A model generated the notes under the pieces. The model was not told where the DNA came from and searched no databases. It was given only the letters and a program-made list of their open reading frames with translations. A DNA stretch of 44,131 nt from the NCBI RefSeq assembly GCF_902705855.1, contig NZ_CACSIJ010000001.1, positions 275,910-320,040 of the forward strand, read 5' to 3'. Source of the DNA: Zhongshania aliphaticivorans (GTDB taxonomy: Bacteria > Pseudomonadota > Gammaproteobacteria > Pseudomonadales > Spongiibacteraceae). The first letter of the stretch is position 1. Every line of letters begins with the position of its first letter. The position numbers and the translations under genes are program-made. This document shows positions 9,335-18,024 of this stretch, in pieces.

Positions 9335-10870
9335 TTAACTTGCCGTCGCCACAGAAGACTCTAATTCTGCCACCGCATTAGACGCGTTCACAAACTCATA
9401 CTCCGCCGCAGAAAAATGCCGTGTTGTTAATCGATACTGCCAAGAGAAACTCGGCCACAAGGTGGTGTTTTTACCGTCTTTGGTTAGGTACCAACTATTA
9501 CAACCCGACGTCCACGTGGTGCCCTTAAAGCGCTCTTGTATATCGGCATTAAACTCGCGCTGAACCATCGGCTTTAAATCAAGATATTTATTCTGACTTT
9601 TTCGCAGCGTTTTTAAATATTTCAAAATATAATTAATTTGTGATTCGATATAGAAAATCACTGAGGTGTTACCCGGCCCTGTGTTTGGTCCCATGACGTA
9701 CATCATGTTGGGATAACCTGACACCGCTATACCCTTATAAGCCTCACAACCTATCGCCCAATCCTTTGCAAGCAAGCGGCCACCCACTCCGCGAATAGGG
9801 ATCGGCGCACCAGAAACAGGCACTTTAAAACCGGTAGCATAAACAATCGCATCCACCTCATGGCGCTGGCCATCACTGGTGCATATGGCCGTCTCATCAA
9901 TCTTGTCAATACCCTCTACACAGACATTGACGTTACTCTTAGTCAAAGCAGGATAATATTCATCCGACAACAAAACCCGCTTACAGCCCATCGCATATTT
10001 AGGCGACAATTTATTCTGCAAAGCAGGATCACTCACCACTTTACGTAAATAACGCCGCGCGATGGTTTCGCCGAACCTTGTAAGAAAACTGTCCCACATA
10101 AAAGCAGGCACCACACTTTCAGCCATCAAATATTGCAGGCGACGCACAGTTGTTTGCACCATCGGCCAGCGCCTGTATAGGTCTTGGCGCTCAGGGCTAA
10201 GCGGTTTATCAAACTTGGGCATTACCCACGGTGGCGTGCGCTGGAAAACGCTAAGCTCCGCTACTTGAGATTGAATGGACGGAACAACTTGGATCGCACT
10301 CGCGCCAGTACCAATAACAGCAACACGCTTACCTGAAAGGTCATAACTTTCATCCCATTCCGCTGTATGCATTACTTTGCCAGCAAAATCATCAACACCC
10401 GTTATTTCAGGATATTGAGGGATATTTAAAGCACCAATTGCCATAACGACAGCACGCGCTTGACGCTGGCCGCCATCTGAAAATGTCAGTCGCCACAGAC
10501 CTGTGACTTCACAAAAATCCATTGCCGTTAATGACGTATTGAATTCAATTTTGTCACGCAACTTATATTTTTCTGTGCAATGGCGCAGATAGCGATGAAT
10601 CTCTTGCTGCGGGCCAAAAGTTCTACCCCAGTCAGGATTTGGCTCGAAGGAAAACGAATATAAATGTGAAGGCACATCACAGGCCGCACCCGGGTATACA
10701 TTGTCTCGCCACACCCCACCTACATCGCTCGCACGCTCATAAATCACAAAGTCATTAAGCCCTTGCTGCTGCATGCGAATGGCCACGCCCAAGCCACCAA
10801 AACCAGCACCAATTATGGCAACTTCGTCGACACGCCTATTACTTTGAGAATTATTTTTATCGTTGGTCAT
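9335..10870 (-). CDS. Flavin-containing Baeyer-Villiger-type monooxygenase
   Basis: The 511-residue flavoprotein has an FAD motif GAGFGGLG at residues 21-28 and an NADPH motif GTGASA at 187-192. Both type I BVMO fingerprints are present: GGVWRDNVYPGAACD (residues 51-65) and FAGKVMHTAEWD (162-173). Such enzymes insert an oxygen next to a ketone to give an ester or lactone, using NADPH and O2. The operon supplies what would be needed on either side: an SDR to make the ketone and an alpha/beta hydrolase to open the ester. It starts 3 bp after the hydrolase stop. Substrates of related enzymes include cyclic, aromatic and steroid ketones, so the substrate here is open. Confidence 0.92.
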   Translation of the reverse strand: MTNDKNNSQSNRRVDEVAIIGAGFGGLGVAIRMQQQGLNDFVIYERASDVGGVWRDNVYPGAACDVPSHLYSFSFEPNPDWGRTFGPQQEIHRYLRHCTEKYKLRDKIEFNTSLTAMDFCEVTGLWRLTFSDGGQRQARAVVMAIGALNIPQYPEITGVDDFAGKVMHTAEWDESYDLSGKRVAVIGTGASAIQVVPSIQSQVAELSVFQRTPPWVMPKFDKPLSPERQDLYRRWPMVQTTVRRLQYLMAESVVPAFMWDSFLTRFGETIARRYLRKVVSDPALQNKLSPKYAMGCKRVLLSDEYYPALTKSNVNVCVEGIDKIDETAICTSDGQRHEVDAIVYATGFKVPVSGAPIPIRGVGGRLLAKDWAIGCEAYKGIAVSGYPNMMYVMGPNTGPGNTSVIFYIESQINYILKYLKTLRKSQNKYLDLKPMVQREFNADIQERFKGTTWTSGCNSWYLTKDGKNTTLWPSFSWQYRLTTRHFSAAEYEFVNASNAVAELESSVATAS

Positions 10871-10873
10871 TGT

Positions 10874-11875
10874 CTATATCACTCGTGTTTGTGCTCGCCA
10901 GAAGTCACCAACAACTCTTGCCGTCAGGCGCGGATCTTCAAGCATGGGTAAGTGGCCCACTCCGGGTAAAATCATCGCCTTAGCACCGGCGATTTGCTCA
11001 CAAAATTGATCAGCGCACGTTACGTCCAAAACCTGATCCGAATCGCCCCACAACACCAACGTCGGCGCCGTAATTTTATTCAAGCTTTGATACGTATCTT
11101 TGAGGGAGTCCACCAAATGCGAAAAAATATAGTCATTAACGCATTTTCGATGGCTCATCGCGCCCGCCATAAAACAACTTAAAACCATGCCAAATGCACG
11201 TTGCCGCCTATGTAAGGCAATGGCAAAAACCTGCCATGTATCGCCCCGCTTGCCTGGCGCCAAATAATTCACACCCGCTGCCAAACCACTTTCTAATTGG
11301 CTAAGATGCCGACCTGGCACACCCGCCGCATTCATTAAACATAAGGTGTCGACTAATTGGGGGTGACGCGAGGCAAGCTGCGCCGCAATAGCGCCGCCCA
11401 TAGAACTACCGGCAAAGTGTGCTTTTTCGACCCCCAACAGTTTCAGCCATGCCGCAATTCGATCTGCCTGAGGTGCCATTCGATAATCGGCGTCGACATG
11501 AAAGTCACTGTCGCCAAACCCCGCTAAGTCGGGCACCAATAGATAGTAGTCACTACGTAATTTTGCGGTTAAATAACTCCAATTTTCTTTGCTCGATCCA
11601 AAGCCATGAAGCAAGACAACAACTGGGCCAGCGCTATTCCCACCGGCCCAATAACAAATATTGTGATCATCTACCTGCGTTACTCTACGCTTCAATCCTG
11701 CCTGCAAACCCATTACCGGCTGTAGGCGCTTCCATAAGGTCGCTTTAGGCCGCCAGTTAGCAAGCGCTGCGCGATCAACATTGGCCAGCGGCGTAGCCAA
11801 ATAGCGATCACGCATGACATCTAACTCGGCCAAAATGGCAGTATTCTTCTCTGCAATTCCGCTCACCGCGATCAT
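10874..11875 (-). CDS. Alpha/beta hydrolase, probable esterase or lactonase
   Basis: This 333-residue alpha/beta hydrolase has an oxyanion-hole motif HGFGSSKENW from residue 90. The nucleophile elbow is GSSMGG, with Ser158 in G156-x-S-x-G160. A late acid block WGDSDQVLD and a His block GVGHLPMLEDP complete the catalytic triad. No signal peptide is visible, so it is cytoplasmic. Its start overlaps the stop of the PF10118 gene by 4 bp. In this operon the natural inference is cleavage of the ester or lactone made by the Baeyer-Villiger enzyme, but C-C bond hydrolases share the same fold. Confidence 0.88.
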   Translation of the reverse strand: MIAVSGIAEKNTAILAELDVMRDRYLATPLANVDRAALANWRPKATLWKRLQPVMGLQAGLKRRVTQVDDHNICYWAGGNSAGPVVVLLHGFGSSKENWSYLTAKLRSDYYLLVPDLAGFGDSDFHVDADYRMAPQADRIAAWLKLLGVEKAHFAGSSMGGAIAAQLASRHPQLVDTLCLMNAAGVPGRHLSQLESGLAAGVNYLAPGKRGDTWQVFAIALHRRQRAFGMVLSCFMAGAMSHRKCVNDYIFSHLVDSLKDTYQSLNKITAPTLVLWGDSDQVLDVTCADQFCEQIAGAKAMILPGVGHLPMLEDPRLTARVVGDFWRAQTRVI

Positions 11876-12729
11876 GCCGTAGCACCTGTTACCGCATTGT
11901 CGTAGGCAGCCACTTCGCCAACAAGTGAATCTATATCAGCTAGGTAATGTGCGTTGTCATGATCCCAAGGATGAAAGCCCGGTTTAAAGTAATCCAGCCA
12001 ATCAGGAATTATTCGGCGCAATGCCCCCGGCGAACCCCACAAAAAGTTAGTCACTTTAATCCAGCCCCGAATATTGAAGAGCTGACCTTCACGGCGCACT
12101 AAACCGATATGAAAAGGAATAACCATCATCCAAAAGATAAATGTCGCAGTAAGTAGTGCCAAACAACGATGCAAATACCCTGACAAACCACCACCCAACA
12201 CCTGCTGATACACGTCGTAGGCAACAGCCTTGTGCTCCGTTTCTTCTAGTGCGTGCCACTTCCATATCGCAGCGTAACGTGGCTCAGCCCCTTCTAAACT
12301 GCGGGGTTCACTTAACACCATATTGGCTAGAATTGCTGTCAAATGCTCTAACGCAATTGTGGTGGCGAGCTGCATAGACTTTGGAGTGAATCGGGTAAGA
12401 AATTTCAATAAGCGAATCACAATCCGACCATAGCGGTCCGCAGGCAGACCCTTTGCCACCAAGGCATCGTTGTACTCTTCATGCTCTCTACCGTGCATCG
12501 CTTCTTGCCCAATAAATCCTCTCACCGATTCCCCTAATTCCGGATCGTGAATACGATCTCGGTAATGACGCACGCTATCAATAAAGAAGCGCTCACCGTC
12601 TGGAAAGAATATCGACAAGGCATTGAAGAAATGGGAGACATGGGCACCACCTGCGTGCCAATCGCCTATACGGTCTTTTGGCAGGTGGAATTCTAGATTA
12701 CGGCGTACTGGCTGGATTATAGTTTTCAC
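11872..12729 (-). CDS. PF10118-family protein with a diiron-carboxylate ligand pattern
   Basis: This 285-residue all-helical protein belongs to the family labelled 'predicted metal-dependent hydrolase'. The sequence shows the full ligand set of ferritin-like diiron proteins: Glu46 (helix A), E76-A-M-H79 (helix B), Glu128 (helix C) and E163-T-E-H166 (helix D). The gaps are 30, 52 and 35 residues. This two-ExxH arrangement is that of diiron oxygenases, R2 proteins and desaturases. An oxidative rather than hydrolytic role is therefore plausible but inferred. A hydrophobic segment near residues 185-210 suggests membrane association. It is the first gene of the operon and is preceded by the conserved promoter/operator at 12757-12806. 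Confidence 0.82.
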   Translation of the reverse strand: MKTIIQPVRRNLEFHLPKDRIGDWHAGGAHVSHFFNALSIFFPDGERFFIDSVRHYRDRIHDPELGESVRGFIGQEAMHGREHEEYNDALVAKGLPADRYGRIVIRLLKFLTRFTPKSMQLATTIALEHLTAILANMVLSEPRSLEGAEPRYAAIWKWHALEETEHKAVAYDVYQQVLGGGLSGYLHRCLALLTATFIFWMMVIPFHIGLVRREGQLFNIRGWIKVTNFLWGSPGALRRIIPDWLDYFKPGFHPWDHDNAHYLADIDSLVGEVAAYDNAVTGATA

Positions 12730-12756
12730 AAATCATCCTCTTATGAATCATCTTAT

Positions 12757-12806
12757 TATGTAACACCATTTAATGTCACATTAATCATGACATCACCCAA
12801 TGTCAA
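12757..12806 (-). promoter_or_regulatory. Promoter/operator A of the diiron-BVMO operon
   Basis: On the minus strand TTGACA (plus-strand complement 12801-12806) and TAATGT (12778-12783) are 17 bp apart. They are followed by a TGTNACA element, TGTTACA (12759-12765). The same elements occur in identical register upstream of the TonB receptor at 16215-16264. The outer blocks are conserved while most of the -35/-10 spacer differs, as expected of a real promoter with a downstream operator. Confidence 0.75.
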
Positions 12807-12855
12807 GTAGATTCGAATAAATCTGCTGTTGGTATATTTTGCACTTTAACGTTCA

Positions 12856-12896
12856 GCACGAGGCCAAATTTCTATGAAAGAAATCTGGCCTCGTGC
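12856..12896 (-). terminator. Long stem-loop after the START-domain gene
   Basis: Two 18-nt arms, 12856-12873 and 12879-12896, pair with a single mismatch around a 5-nt loop. The outer arm is GCACGAGGCCA. It lies 33 bp past the stop of the START-domain gene and upstream of promoter A. That placement suits a terminator separating the two operons, although no T-tract follows. Confidence 0.6.
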
Positions 12897-12929
12897 TCTC
12901 GAAGAAAGGAATAACGCTCACGCGTCTTA

Positions 12930-13595
12930 TCAGAAGGGGTTGAAATTAGCGTACTCAGCCAAAGCGGCTCGCTTACGTAATGCTTTTAAAGTTTCAAATG
13001 GATTATCAACAATCATCGCATTTACTAACCCAGAAGGCAGCGAACCCACCGGATTCAGATGTAATTGAAATACCACTTTAGTTTGCGTGTCGCTAAGAGG
13101 ACTTAACTCAAAAAAGCCTTGAACTTCTTCTACCCTCACCGCATCGGTGTTTGGTGGCATCGCTTCTTTAGCTTTGACAGGTAACGCATCGACACCAACA
13201 CCGGTGAGTTTTACGGTAGTAATACGACTGATCGGGTCTTGGGAAATTTCATTACGTAAAATCAATTCCCGATCAGCCGCCGGCCACGGGAAATCATTAA
13301 TCAAATACTGATAGCGATCCAACAAACTTGCCTTATAAAGCAACTTTGGGCTTTTGCATTTAAACATCCAATGTACAAAACCCTCGGTGTCGTCTAGCAC
13401 CGCCATCAATTGATTAAGCTCCGCATTTATAATGGTTTCACCACGAAATGCTCGATAGTCAGAGCCATCTACAATTCGTGTAAAAACCTGAATACCGCCC
13501 TCATCTTTCTCTAGCCTCCATTCAGCGGCTACTAATGAAAAACTAAGCAACATTAACGCGAGAACTTGCAAACACTGACCTTGTAGCTTCTTCAT
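12930..13595 (-). CDS. Exported START-domain lipid-binding protein
   Basis: The 221-residue protein has a clear signal peptide (residues about 1-24, ending SLVAA). One START (StAR-related lipid transfer) domain fills the rest, recognisable from EGGIQVFTRIVDGSDYRAF, the central NDFPWPAADRELILRN block and a C-terminal helix with LPSGLVNAMIVDNPFETL. START domains form a hydrophobic cavity for sterols, phospholipids or other lipids. Export implies a periplasmic carrier. It follows the TonB-dependent receptor by 100 bp on the same strand and probably shares its promoter, which suggests it receives the receptor's cargo. The ligand is unknown. Confidence 0.87.
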   Translation of the reverse strand: MKKLQGQCLQVLALMLLSFSLVAAEWRLEKDEGGIQVFTRIVDGSDYRAFRGETIINAELNQLMAVLDDTEGFVHWMFKCKSPKLLYKASLLDRYQYLINDFPWPAADRELILRNEISQDPISRITTVKLTGVGVDALPVKAKEAMPPNTDAVRVEEVQGFFELSPLSDTQTKVVFQLHLNPVGSLPSGLVNAMIVDNPFETLKALRKRAALAEYANFNPF

Positions 13596-13695
13596 ATTTC
13601 CCTCAGCCTTTAATCTCAGTCGCTTTTAAATTTCATCGCGCTACCGCTAGCGAAATACTCCCCCAGCGGCAGTAAGCATTAATGAAATGGCCAAA

Positions 13696-16170
13696 TCACA
13701 TACGATATGTAAACTGCATCGCAATCGAGCGTGGAGGTTCAATAAAGCCCGTATGGCTCGTAGCACCAAAGATAGTTTTTGACAGCGGTGTATCAGCTGC
13801 ATATACCACAACCACTTTGTCGGTTAAGTTTTTACCCACCAACGCCAACTCCCACTGTTTATCAATTGGGCCAATACCAATACGGCCATTCACTTTAATA
13901 AAACCATCTTGCTCAACCCGTGGGTCAAGGTTAGATGAGGGATTGTAGTTATCGGTAAACACAAAATCTAAGCCCATACCGATGCCCATCGTAGGGCTAA
14001 TCGGACGAATATAGCCTATAAGAAAGGTGCCCGACCAATCGGCAACATATTGGTTACTCTGTCCAGTGTAATCACAAAATAAGCCGTCATCCGAGGTAGC
14101 CGCTTGGTCTTGCTGACACTGCCCATTTTTAAAATCAGTGAACTCAAAGTCTAATATTGCTAAAGCACCGCCCAAACTTAAGTAATCCGTGATTTGCCAG
14201 CGACCATCCATCTCAATCCCCATCGTGACAGCCTCTTGAGCATTACCAACATTAAAGCCGAGCGTACCGTCGAAAAGGCTAATTTGAAGATCGTTATACT
14301 GGGTATAAAAAGCGGCAATATTGAATTCGGCTGCACCATCCAGAAGCCCTGTTTTCAGACCTAACTCAAGACTTGTCGCCTCTTCCTCTTCGTACTCAAA
14401 GGTTCCGACCAAAACCTGCTGGTTCGCAACCAATGCATTAGGGTTACGCGGAGTAGGGTCAGAACTTGGCGACATATTGGAGCGCGCGTCAAAGCCACCC
14501 GCTTTAACACCCTTGGTCGCCGTAAAGTAAGCCATCCCCTCGTCTGAATAGTCCCACTGTATATTTAATAGCGGCGAAAAGGATGTCTCTGTTCTCTTAC
14601 CTTTAAGATCATGGCGCTCAGCAGAAAATGTGATCGCGGAAACCGTATCTACCTCACCTATCGGTAAAACATTGCCATCAAGGTCGGCAAACTCAAGCTT
14701 ACGGCTACCGGTTTTTTGCTCAAGAGTTCCACGCCCACCTAAGGTCAAGCGAAGGTTGTCACCAAAATGAAAGGTCGTCTGTAAAAACGCAGAGAATATA
14801 TTAGATGTACTTAAAAATTTACGCGGCGCCGTAATATTCGCCACTGCATTACCCGCATCACCAACGCCGAGAACTTCCTCTGGCGCACCACTTAGTTGAA
14901 GCGGATCAATGTCGCCGCGCCCGCCCGCTTCCAATAAATCGGCGGCATTAAGCAACTGCACAACCGTCGCCGAGTCTTGAATTAACTTATCGCGGAAATC
15001 GAGCTCGTTGCGCTGCATATACACACCGCCAATATACTCAACATCTTCACCACCCGGCGACACCCAACGAAATTCCTGACTGTACTGGGTGTAATCTTCG
15101 CCCAGCGCTAATTTAAATAATTCCGCAGCGGTAGCATCACAGTCGCAAAGGTCGCTATAACTATAGTGTAAATAACCCGTGATCGCGGTAAATTCATGCC
15201 CGCTATCGGTAACTCTTGTTAAATTAGTGGTTAAATTCAAGGTTTCGTTGTTACTGAAATCACCATTGGAAGTGCGCTTAAAATCTTGATAATTATTCAA
15301 TACTGAGTCGTCGATATTGACGTCAACAACACCAGGAAATTGGGTGTTATTTAGAATCTCAGCCTCGGTCTTACCGGTGAATAAAAATACGTCTGATGTT
15401 GAAGGCTCATCATTAATAACTTCAGCCTGACGCCCCACACTATCGAAGGTACCTGTTTCAATCTTCGCTAAAAGCGTTGTCTTGTCATCAATTTCCCAAG
15501 CCGCTTTTAAACGGAAGGTCGCTTGGTCGTATTGGGGCTCATCGCGATCTAAAAAAAGGTTTTCTACAAAGCCACCGTATTCACGAAGACGGGCTGAGAA
15601 CCGTAAACCTAGAGTGTCAGTCACTGGGCCAGACAACATGATATCGGCCACCTTTTCGTCGTACTTCGGCTCATATAAAGTAGAAAACAGGGCTTCGAAA
15701 TAATCTGAGGGATTCGCCGTAATCAGATTTACCGCGCCAGCAATACTATTTTTACCGTGCAAAATATTTTGCGGGCCGCGCAACACCTCTACCCGTGCTA
15801 AATCTAGAAATGGCGCCCGCGCAAGCTGAGCACGCCCATAATAAATTCCGTCTACATACATACCCACGGATTGTTCAAAACCTTGGTTCATCCCCGTACC
15901 GATACCACGAATAAAAATATCGGTGCTGATACCACTTTCCGTTACGGTTAGATTAGGAACATAAGCTTGGAGGTCCTCCATACGGTTTATACCCGCCTCC
16001 ATCATTTTTTCGCCACCGATTGCGCTAACCGAAACCGGAACATCTTGGAGACTTTGAGTTCGATGCTGGGCCGTGACCACCACCTCCTCTAAAACGGCGG
16101 CAAAAGCCCCTGCCGGTGCCAAACTCATGGCCAACAAACAAAATGAAACGGACGTATTGCGACTACCCAT
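13696..16170 (-). CDS. TonB-dependent outer-membrane receptor
   Basis: The 824-residue receptor has a signal peptide (residues 1-24, ending PAGAFA) and a TonB box EEVVVTA just after it (residues 28-34). A plug domain covers about 40-155, with DVPVSVSA, GMYVDGIYYGR and RVEVLRGPQNILHGKNS. The 22-strand barrel region extends to the C-terminal FTYRM. It imports a substrate across the outer membrane with TonB-ExbB-ExbD energy. The plug style (VPVSVSAI, GKNSIAGAVN) is that of the large group common in marine and sphingomonad catabolic loci, not of a typical siderophore receptor. The downstream START protein and shared operator with the diiron-BVMO operon point to a hydrophobic organic substrate. 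Confidence 0.93.
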   Translation of the reverse strand: MGSRNTSVSFCLLAMSLAPAGAFAAVLEEVVVTAQHRTQSLQDVPVSVSAIGGEKMMEAGINRMEDLQAYVPNLTVTESGISTDIFIRGIGTGMNQGFEQSVGMYVDGIYYGRAQLARAPFLDLARVEVLRGPQNILHGKNSIAGAVNLITANPSDYFEALFSTLYEPKYDEKVADIMLSGPVTDTLGLRFSARLREYGGFVENLFLDRDEPQYDQATFRLKAAWEIDDKTTLLAKIETGTFDSVGRQAEVINDEPSTSDVFLFTGKTEAEILNNTQFPGVVDVNIDDSVLNNYQDFKRTSNGDFSNNETLNLTTNLTRVTDSGHEFTAITGYLHYSYSDLCDCDATAAELFKLALGEDYTQYSQEFRWVSPGGEDVEYIGGVYMQRNELDFRDKLIQDSATVVQLLNAADLLEAGGRGDIDPLQLSGAPEEVLGVGDAGNAVANITAPRKFLSTSNIFSAFLQTTFHFGDNLRLTLGGRGTLEQKTGSRKLEFADLDGNVLPIGEVDTVSAITFSAERHDLKGKRTETSFSPLLNIQWDYSDEGMAYFTATKGVKAGGFDARSNMSPSSDPTPRNPNALVANQQVLVGTFEYEEEEATSLELGLKTGLLDGAAEFNIAAFYTQYNDLQISLFDGTLGFNVGNAQEAVTMGIEMDGRWQITDYLSLGGALAILDFEFTDFKNGQCQQDQAATSDDGLFCDYTGQSNQYVADWSGTFLIGYIRPISPTMGIGMGLDFVFTDNYNPSSNLDPRVEQDGFIKVNGRIGIGPIDKQWELALVGKNLTDKVVVVYAADTPLSKTIFGATSHTGFIEPPRSIAMQFTYRM

Positions 16171-16214
16171 AATTCAAGACCTGCTATCAATTTTATTGTT
16201 ATACTACACGCCAC

Positions 16215-16264
16215 TATGTAACAGCGTTTGATGGGACATTAATTCGCGACCAAGCCTATGTCAA
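16215..16264 (-). promoter_or_regulatory. Promoter/operator B of the TonB receptor operon
   Basis: On the minus strand TTGACA (16259-16264) and TAATGT (16236-16241) lie 17 bp apart, with TGTTACA (16217-16223) downstream. Compared with 12757-12807 the 51-bp block keeps 35 identical positions without a gap, concentrated in the -35, -10 and TGTTACA parts. It sits between the receptor and the divergent MerR-type gene. Confidence 0.75.
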
Positions 16265-16418
16265 GAAAATGTTGACATCGACACCATTGGAATAATACCA
16301 ACATAAAATTCAAGCTAGCCCAAGCACATTGTATTAAGCGAATGCTTTAGTAAGAATTGCCAAATAAAATCAAACCGTTACAAGACAGGTCTACTTAACT
16401 TCGAGGGTGCCAAGCACA

Positions 16419-17273
16419 GTGAAAAGCATGAAATTTCCCGAAGACACCATAAGCAGTATGGCCCAGCTACTACCGCAAACTGGGTTTACTGCCGATGTTC
16501 AAAACGCCGACCACCAGCGTGACTACTCCGTTGAAGAACTCGCTTTAGCAGCCAACACCACAGTTCGTAACATCCGCGCTTACCAAGACCGGGGCGTACT
16601 CCCCCCGCCAGCGCTACAGGGCCGAAAAGGCGTGTATAGTAACGTCCACTTATCTCGTCTTCGGCTTATCGCCAATTTACTCGATCGGGGCTACACCCTC
16701 TCTAGTATTCGCGAGCTAATCTCGGCGCTTGAGGAAGGCATTGGTCTGAGCGAAGTACTTGGCATAGAATCGGCACTTAACTCACCATGGACAAATGAGT
16801 CACCAACAAATATCGCCATGACCGAGCTAGTCAAAATGTTTGGCACCAAATTGACCCCCTCTGCGGTAAAAACTGCACACGATCTTGGCTTATTCTCTAT
16901 TTCGGGCACCCACCTTCGGGTCTCGAGCATGAACACACTAAAAGTTGCCGAAGAACTTTGTGCTACCGGTATTCCTTTAGATGAGTTATTAGATATTTTG
17001 CGAATGATGCGAGGCAATGTGCAGCGTGTTGCAAATGAGTTTGTAAAATTAATATCTCACCACGTACTTGAGCCCTATGCAGAACAAAAGCTACCACCGC
17101 CAGAAGAGCTACCCAAAATTGCTGAATTAATCTGGCGATTACGGCCACTCGCTGAAAAAGTAGTCGATGCCGAACTGGGTCGTGCGATGGAAATCGCCGC
17201 CAGTGAATTCCTAGCAGACACCTTAGAATCCATCATGGATGATCTGCCAAAAGATACGACAAACAAAGATTAA
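16419..17273 (+). CDS. MerR-family transcriptional regulator
   Basis: This regulator of about 284 residues has an N-terminal MerR winged helix: YSVEELALAANTTVRNIRAY, then DRGVLPPP and HLSRLRLIANLLDRGYTLSSI. A long C-terminal domain of about 170 residues follows, without the Cys clusters of metal sensors, as in MerR proteins that bind organic ligands. Start: GTG 16419 has GAGGG 11 bp upstream; GTG 16407 and ATG 16428 are also in frame. It is divergent from the TonB receptor, and operator B lies between them. It is the obvious candidate to control both copies of that operator, though the 17-bp promoter spacing is not the stretched 19-20 bp of classic MerR activation. Confidence 0.88.
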   Translation: MKSMKFPEDTISSMAQLLPQTGFTADVQNADHQRDYSVEELALAANTTVRNIRAYQDRGVLPPPALQGRKGVYSNVHLSRLRLIANLLDRGYTLSSIRELISALEEGIGLSEVLGIESALNSPWTNESPTNIAMTELVKMFGTKLTPSAVKTAHDLGLFSISGTHLRVSSMNTLKVAEELCATGIPLDELLDILRMMRGNVQRVANEFVKLISHHVLEPYAEQKLPPPEELPKIAELIWRLRPLAEKVVDAELGRAMEIAASEFLADTLESIMDDLPKDTTNKD

Positions 17274-17284
17274 CCTAGCTCACT

Positions 17285-17956
17285 TCACAACTGCCAATCA
17301 ATGGCGTAGTGATGGTGTGCTTGCAGATATGCATTTGTTTTTGAAAAATGTTGGCAGCCAAAAAAACCACGATAGGCCGATAATGGCGAAGGGTGCGGAG
17401 CCTCTAAAACTAAGTGCCGCTGCCGATCAATTGACGCACCTTTCTTTTGCGCATGGCTACCCCACAACAAAAACACCAAGGCCTCGCGACGTTGATCTAA
17501 CTGTTGAATTATCGCGTCGGTGAATAACTCCCAACCCTTGCCCTGATGTGAGCCGGCAGCACCATCCTCTACCGTTAAGACATTATTCAATAGCAATACA
17601 CCCTGCTCTGCCCACGGCAACAAGTAACCATGCGACGGTATTGCCATACCTAAATCGGTATAAAGTTCTTTATAAATATTGCATAACGATGGGGGGATCT
17701 TCATAGCTGGCTGCACAGAAAAGCTCAGGCCATGTGCTTGACCAGCGGCATGGTAAGGATCTTGACCTAATATAACGACTTTAACTTTATCAAAAGGCGT
17801 ATTTTCTAAGGCCGAAAACCACTGTTTCTCTGGAGGATACACGTTGACGCCCGCAGCCTTGCGGCTTTGAATAAAGCCCAATAAATTTTGAAAATAGCGT
17901 TCTTGAAATTGCTCCGCAAGCGCACGCTGCCAAGTAGGCTCAATAATTATTGCCAT
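17285..17956 (-). CDS. ung: Uracil-DNA glycosylase
   Basis: The 223-residue family 1 UDG removes uracil from DNA in base-excision repair. The catalytic water-activating motif GQDPYH is at residues 64-69 (Asp66). The DNA-intercalation loop [17 protein letters not shown] is near the C-terminus, and [12 protein letters not shown] lies between them. ATG 17956 was chosen over an in-frame ATG 30 bp upstream because [17 protein letters not shown] aligns with the E. coli start (about 229 residues). It converges on the MerR-type gene with only 11 bp between stops. Confidence 0.96.
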   Translation of the reverse strand: MAIIIEPTWQRALAEQFQERYFQNLLGFIQSRKAAGVNVYPPEKQWFSALENTPFDKVKVVILGQDPYHAAGQAHGLSFSVQPAMKIPPSLCNIYKELYTDLGMAIPSHGYLLPWAEQGVLLLNNVLTVEDGAAGSHQGKGWELFTDAIIQQLDQRREALVFLLWGSHAQKKGASIDRQRHLVLEAPHPSPLSAYRGFFGCQHFSKTNAYLQAHHHYAIDWQL

Positions 17957-18024
17957 ATTATTGCTCTGCCACCAATATCCCGCCATTCAATCAAAATAAT
18001 ATTGGCGGCCAGCATAGCAAAAAA

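Noticed and set aside
12874-13068. Plus-strand frame of 64 codons starting inside the long stem-loop
   Set aside because: Its 3' two thirds are antisense to the START-domain gene and its start lies in the hairpin loop; no family resemblance.
16215-16265. Classic MerR activation site between -35 and -10
   Set aside because: The spacer is 17 bp, not 19-20 bp, and is the least conserved part; the conserved TGTTACA lies downstream of -10 and suits repression instead.
16272-16295. Plus-strand TTGACA (16272-16277) as promoter for the MerR-type gene
   Set aside because: The best -10 candidate, TAATAC, is only 15 bp away; too short to support with confidence.
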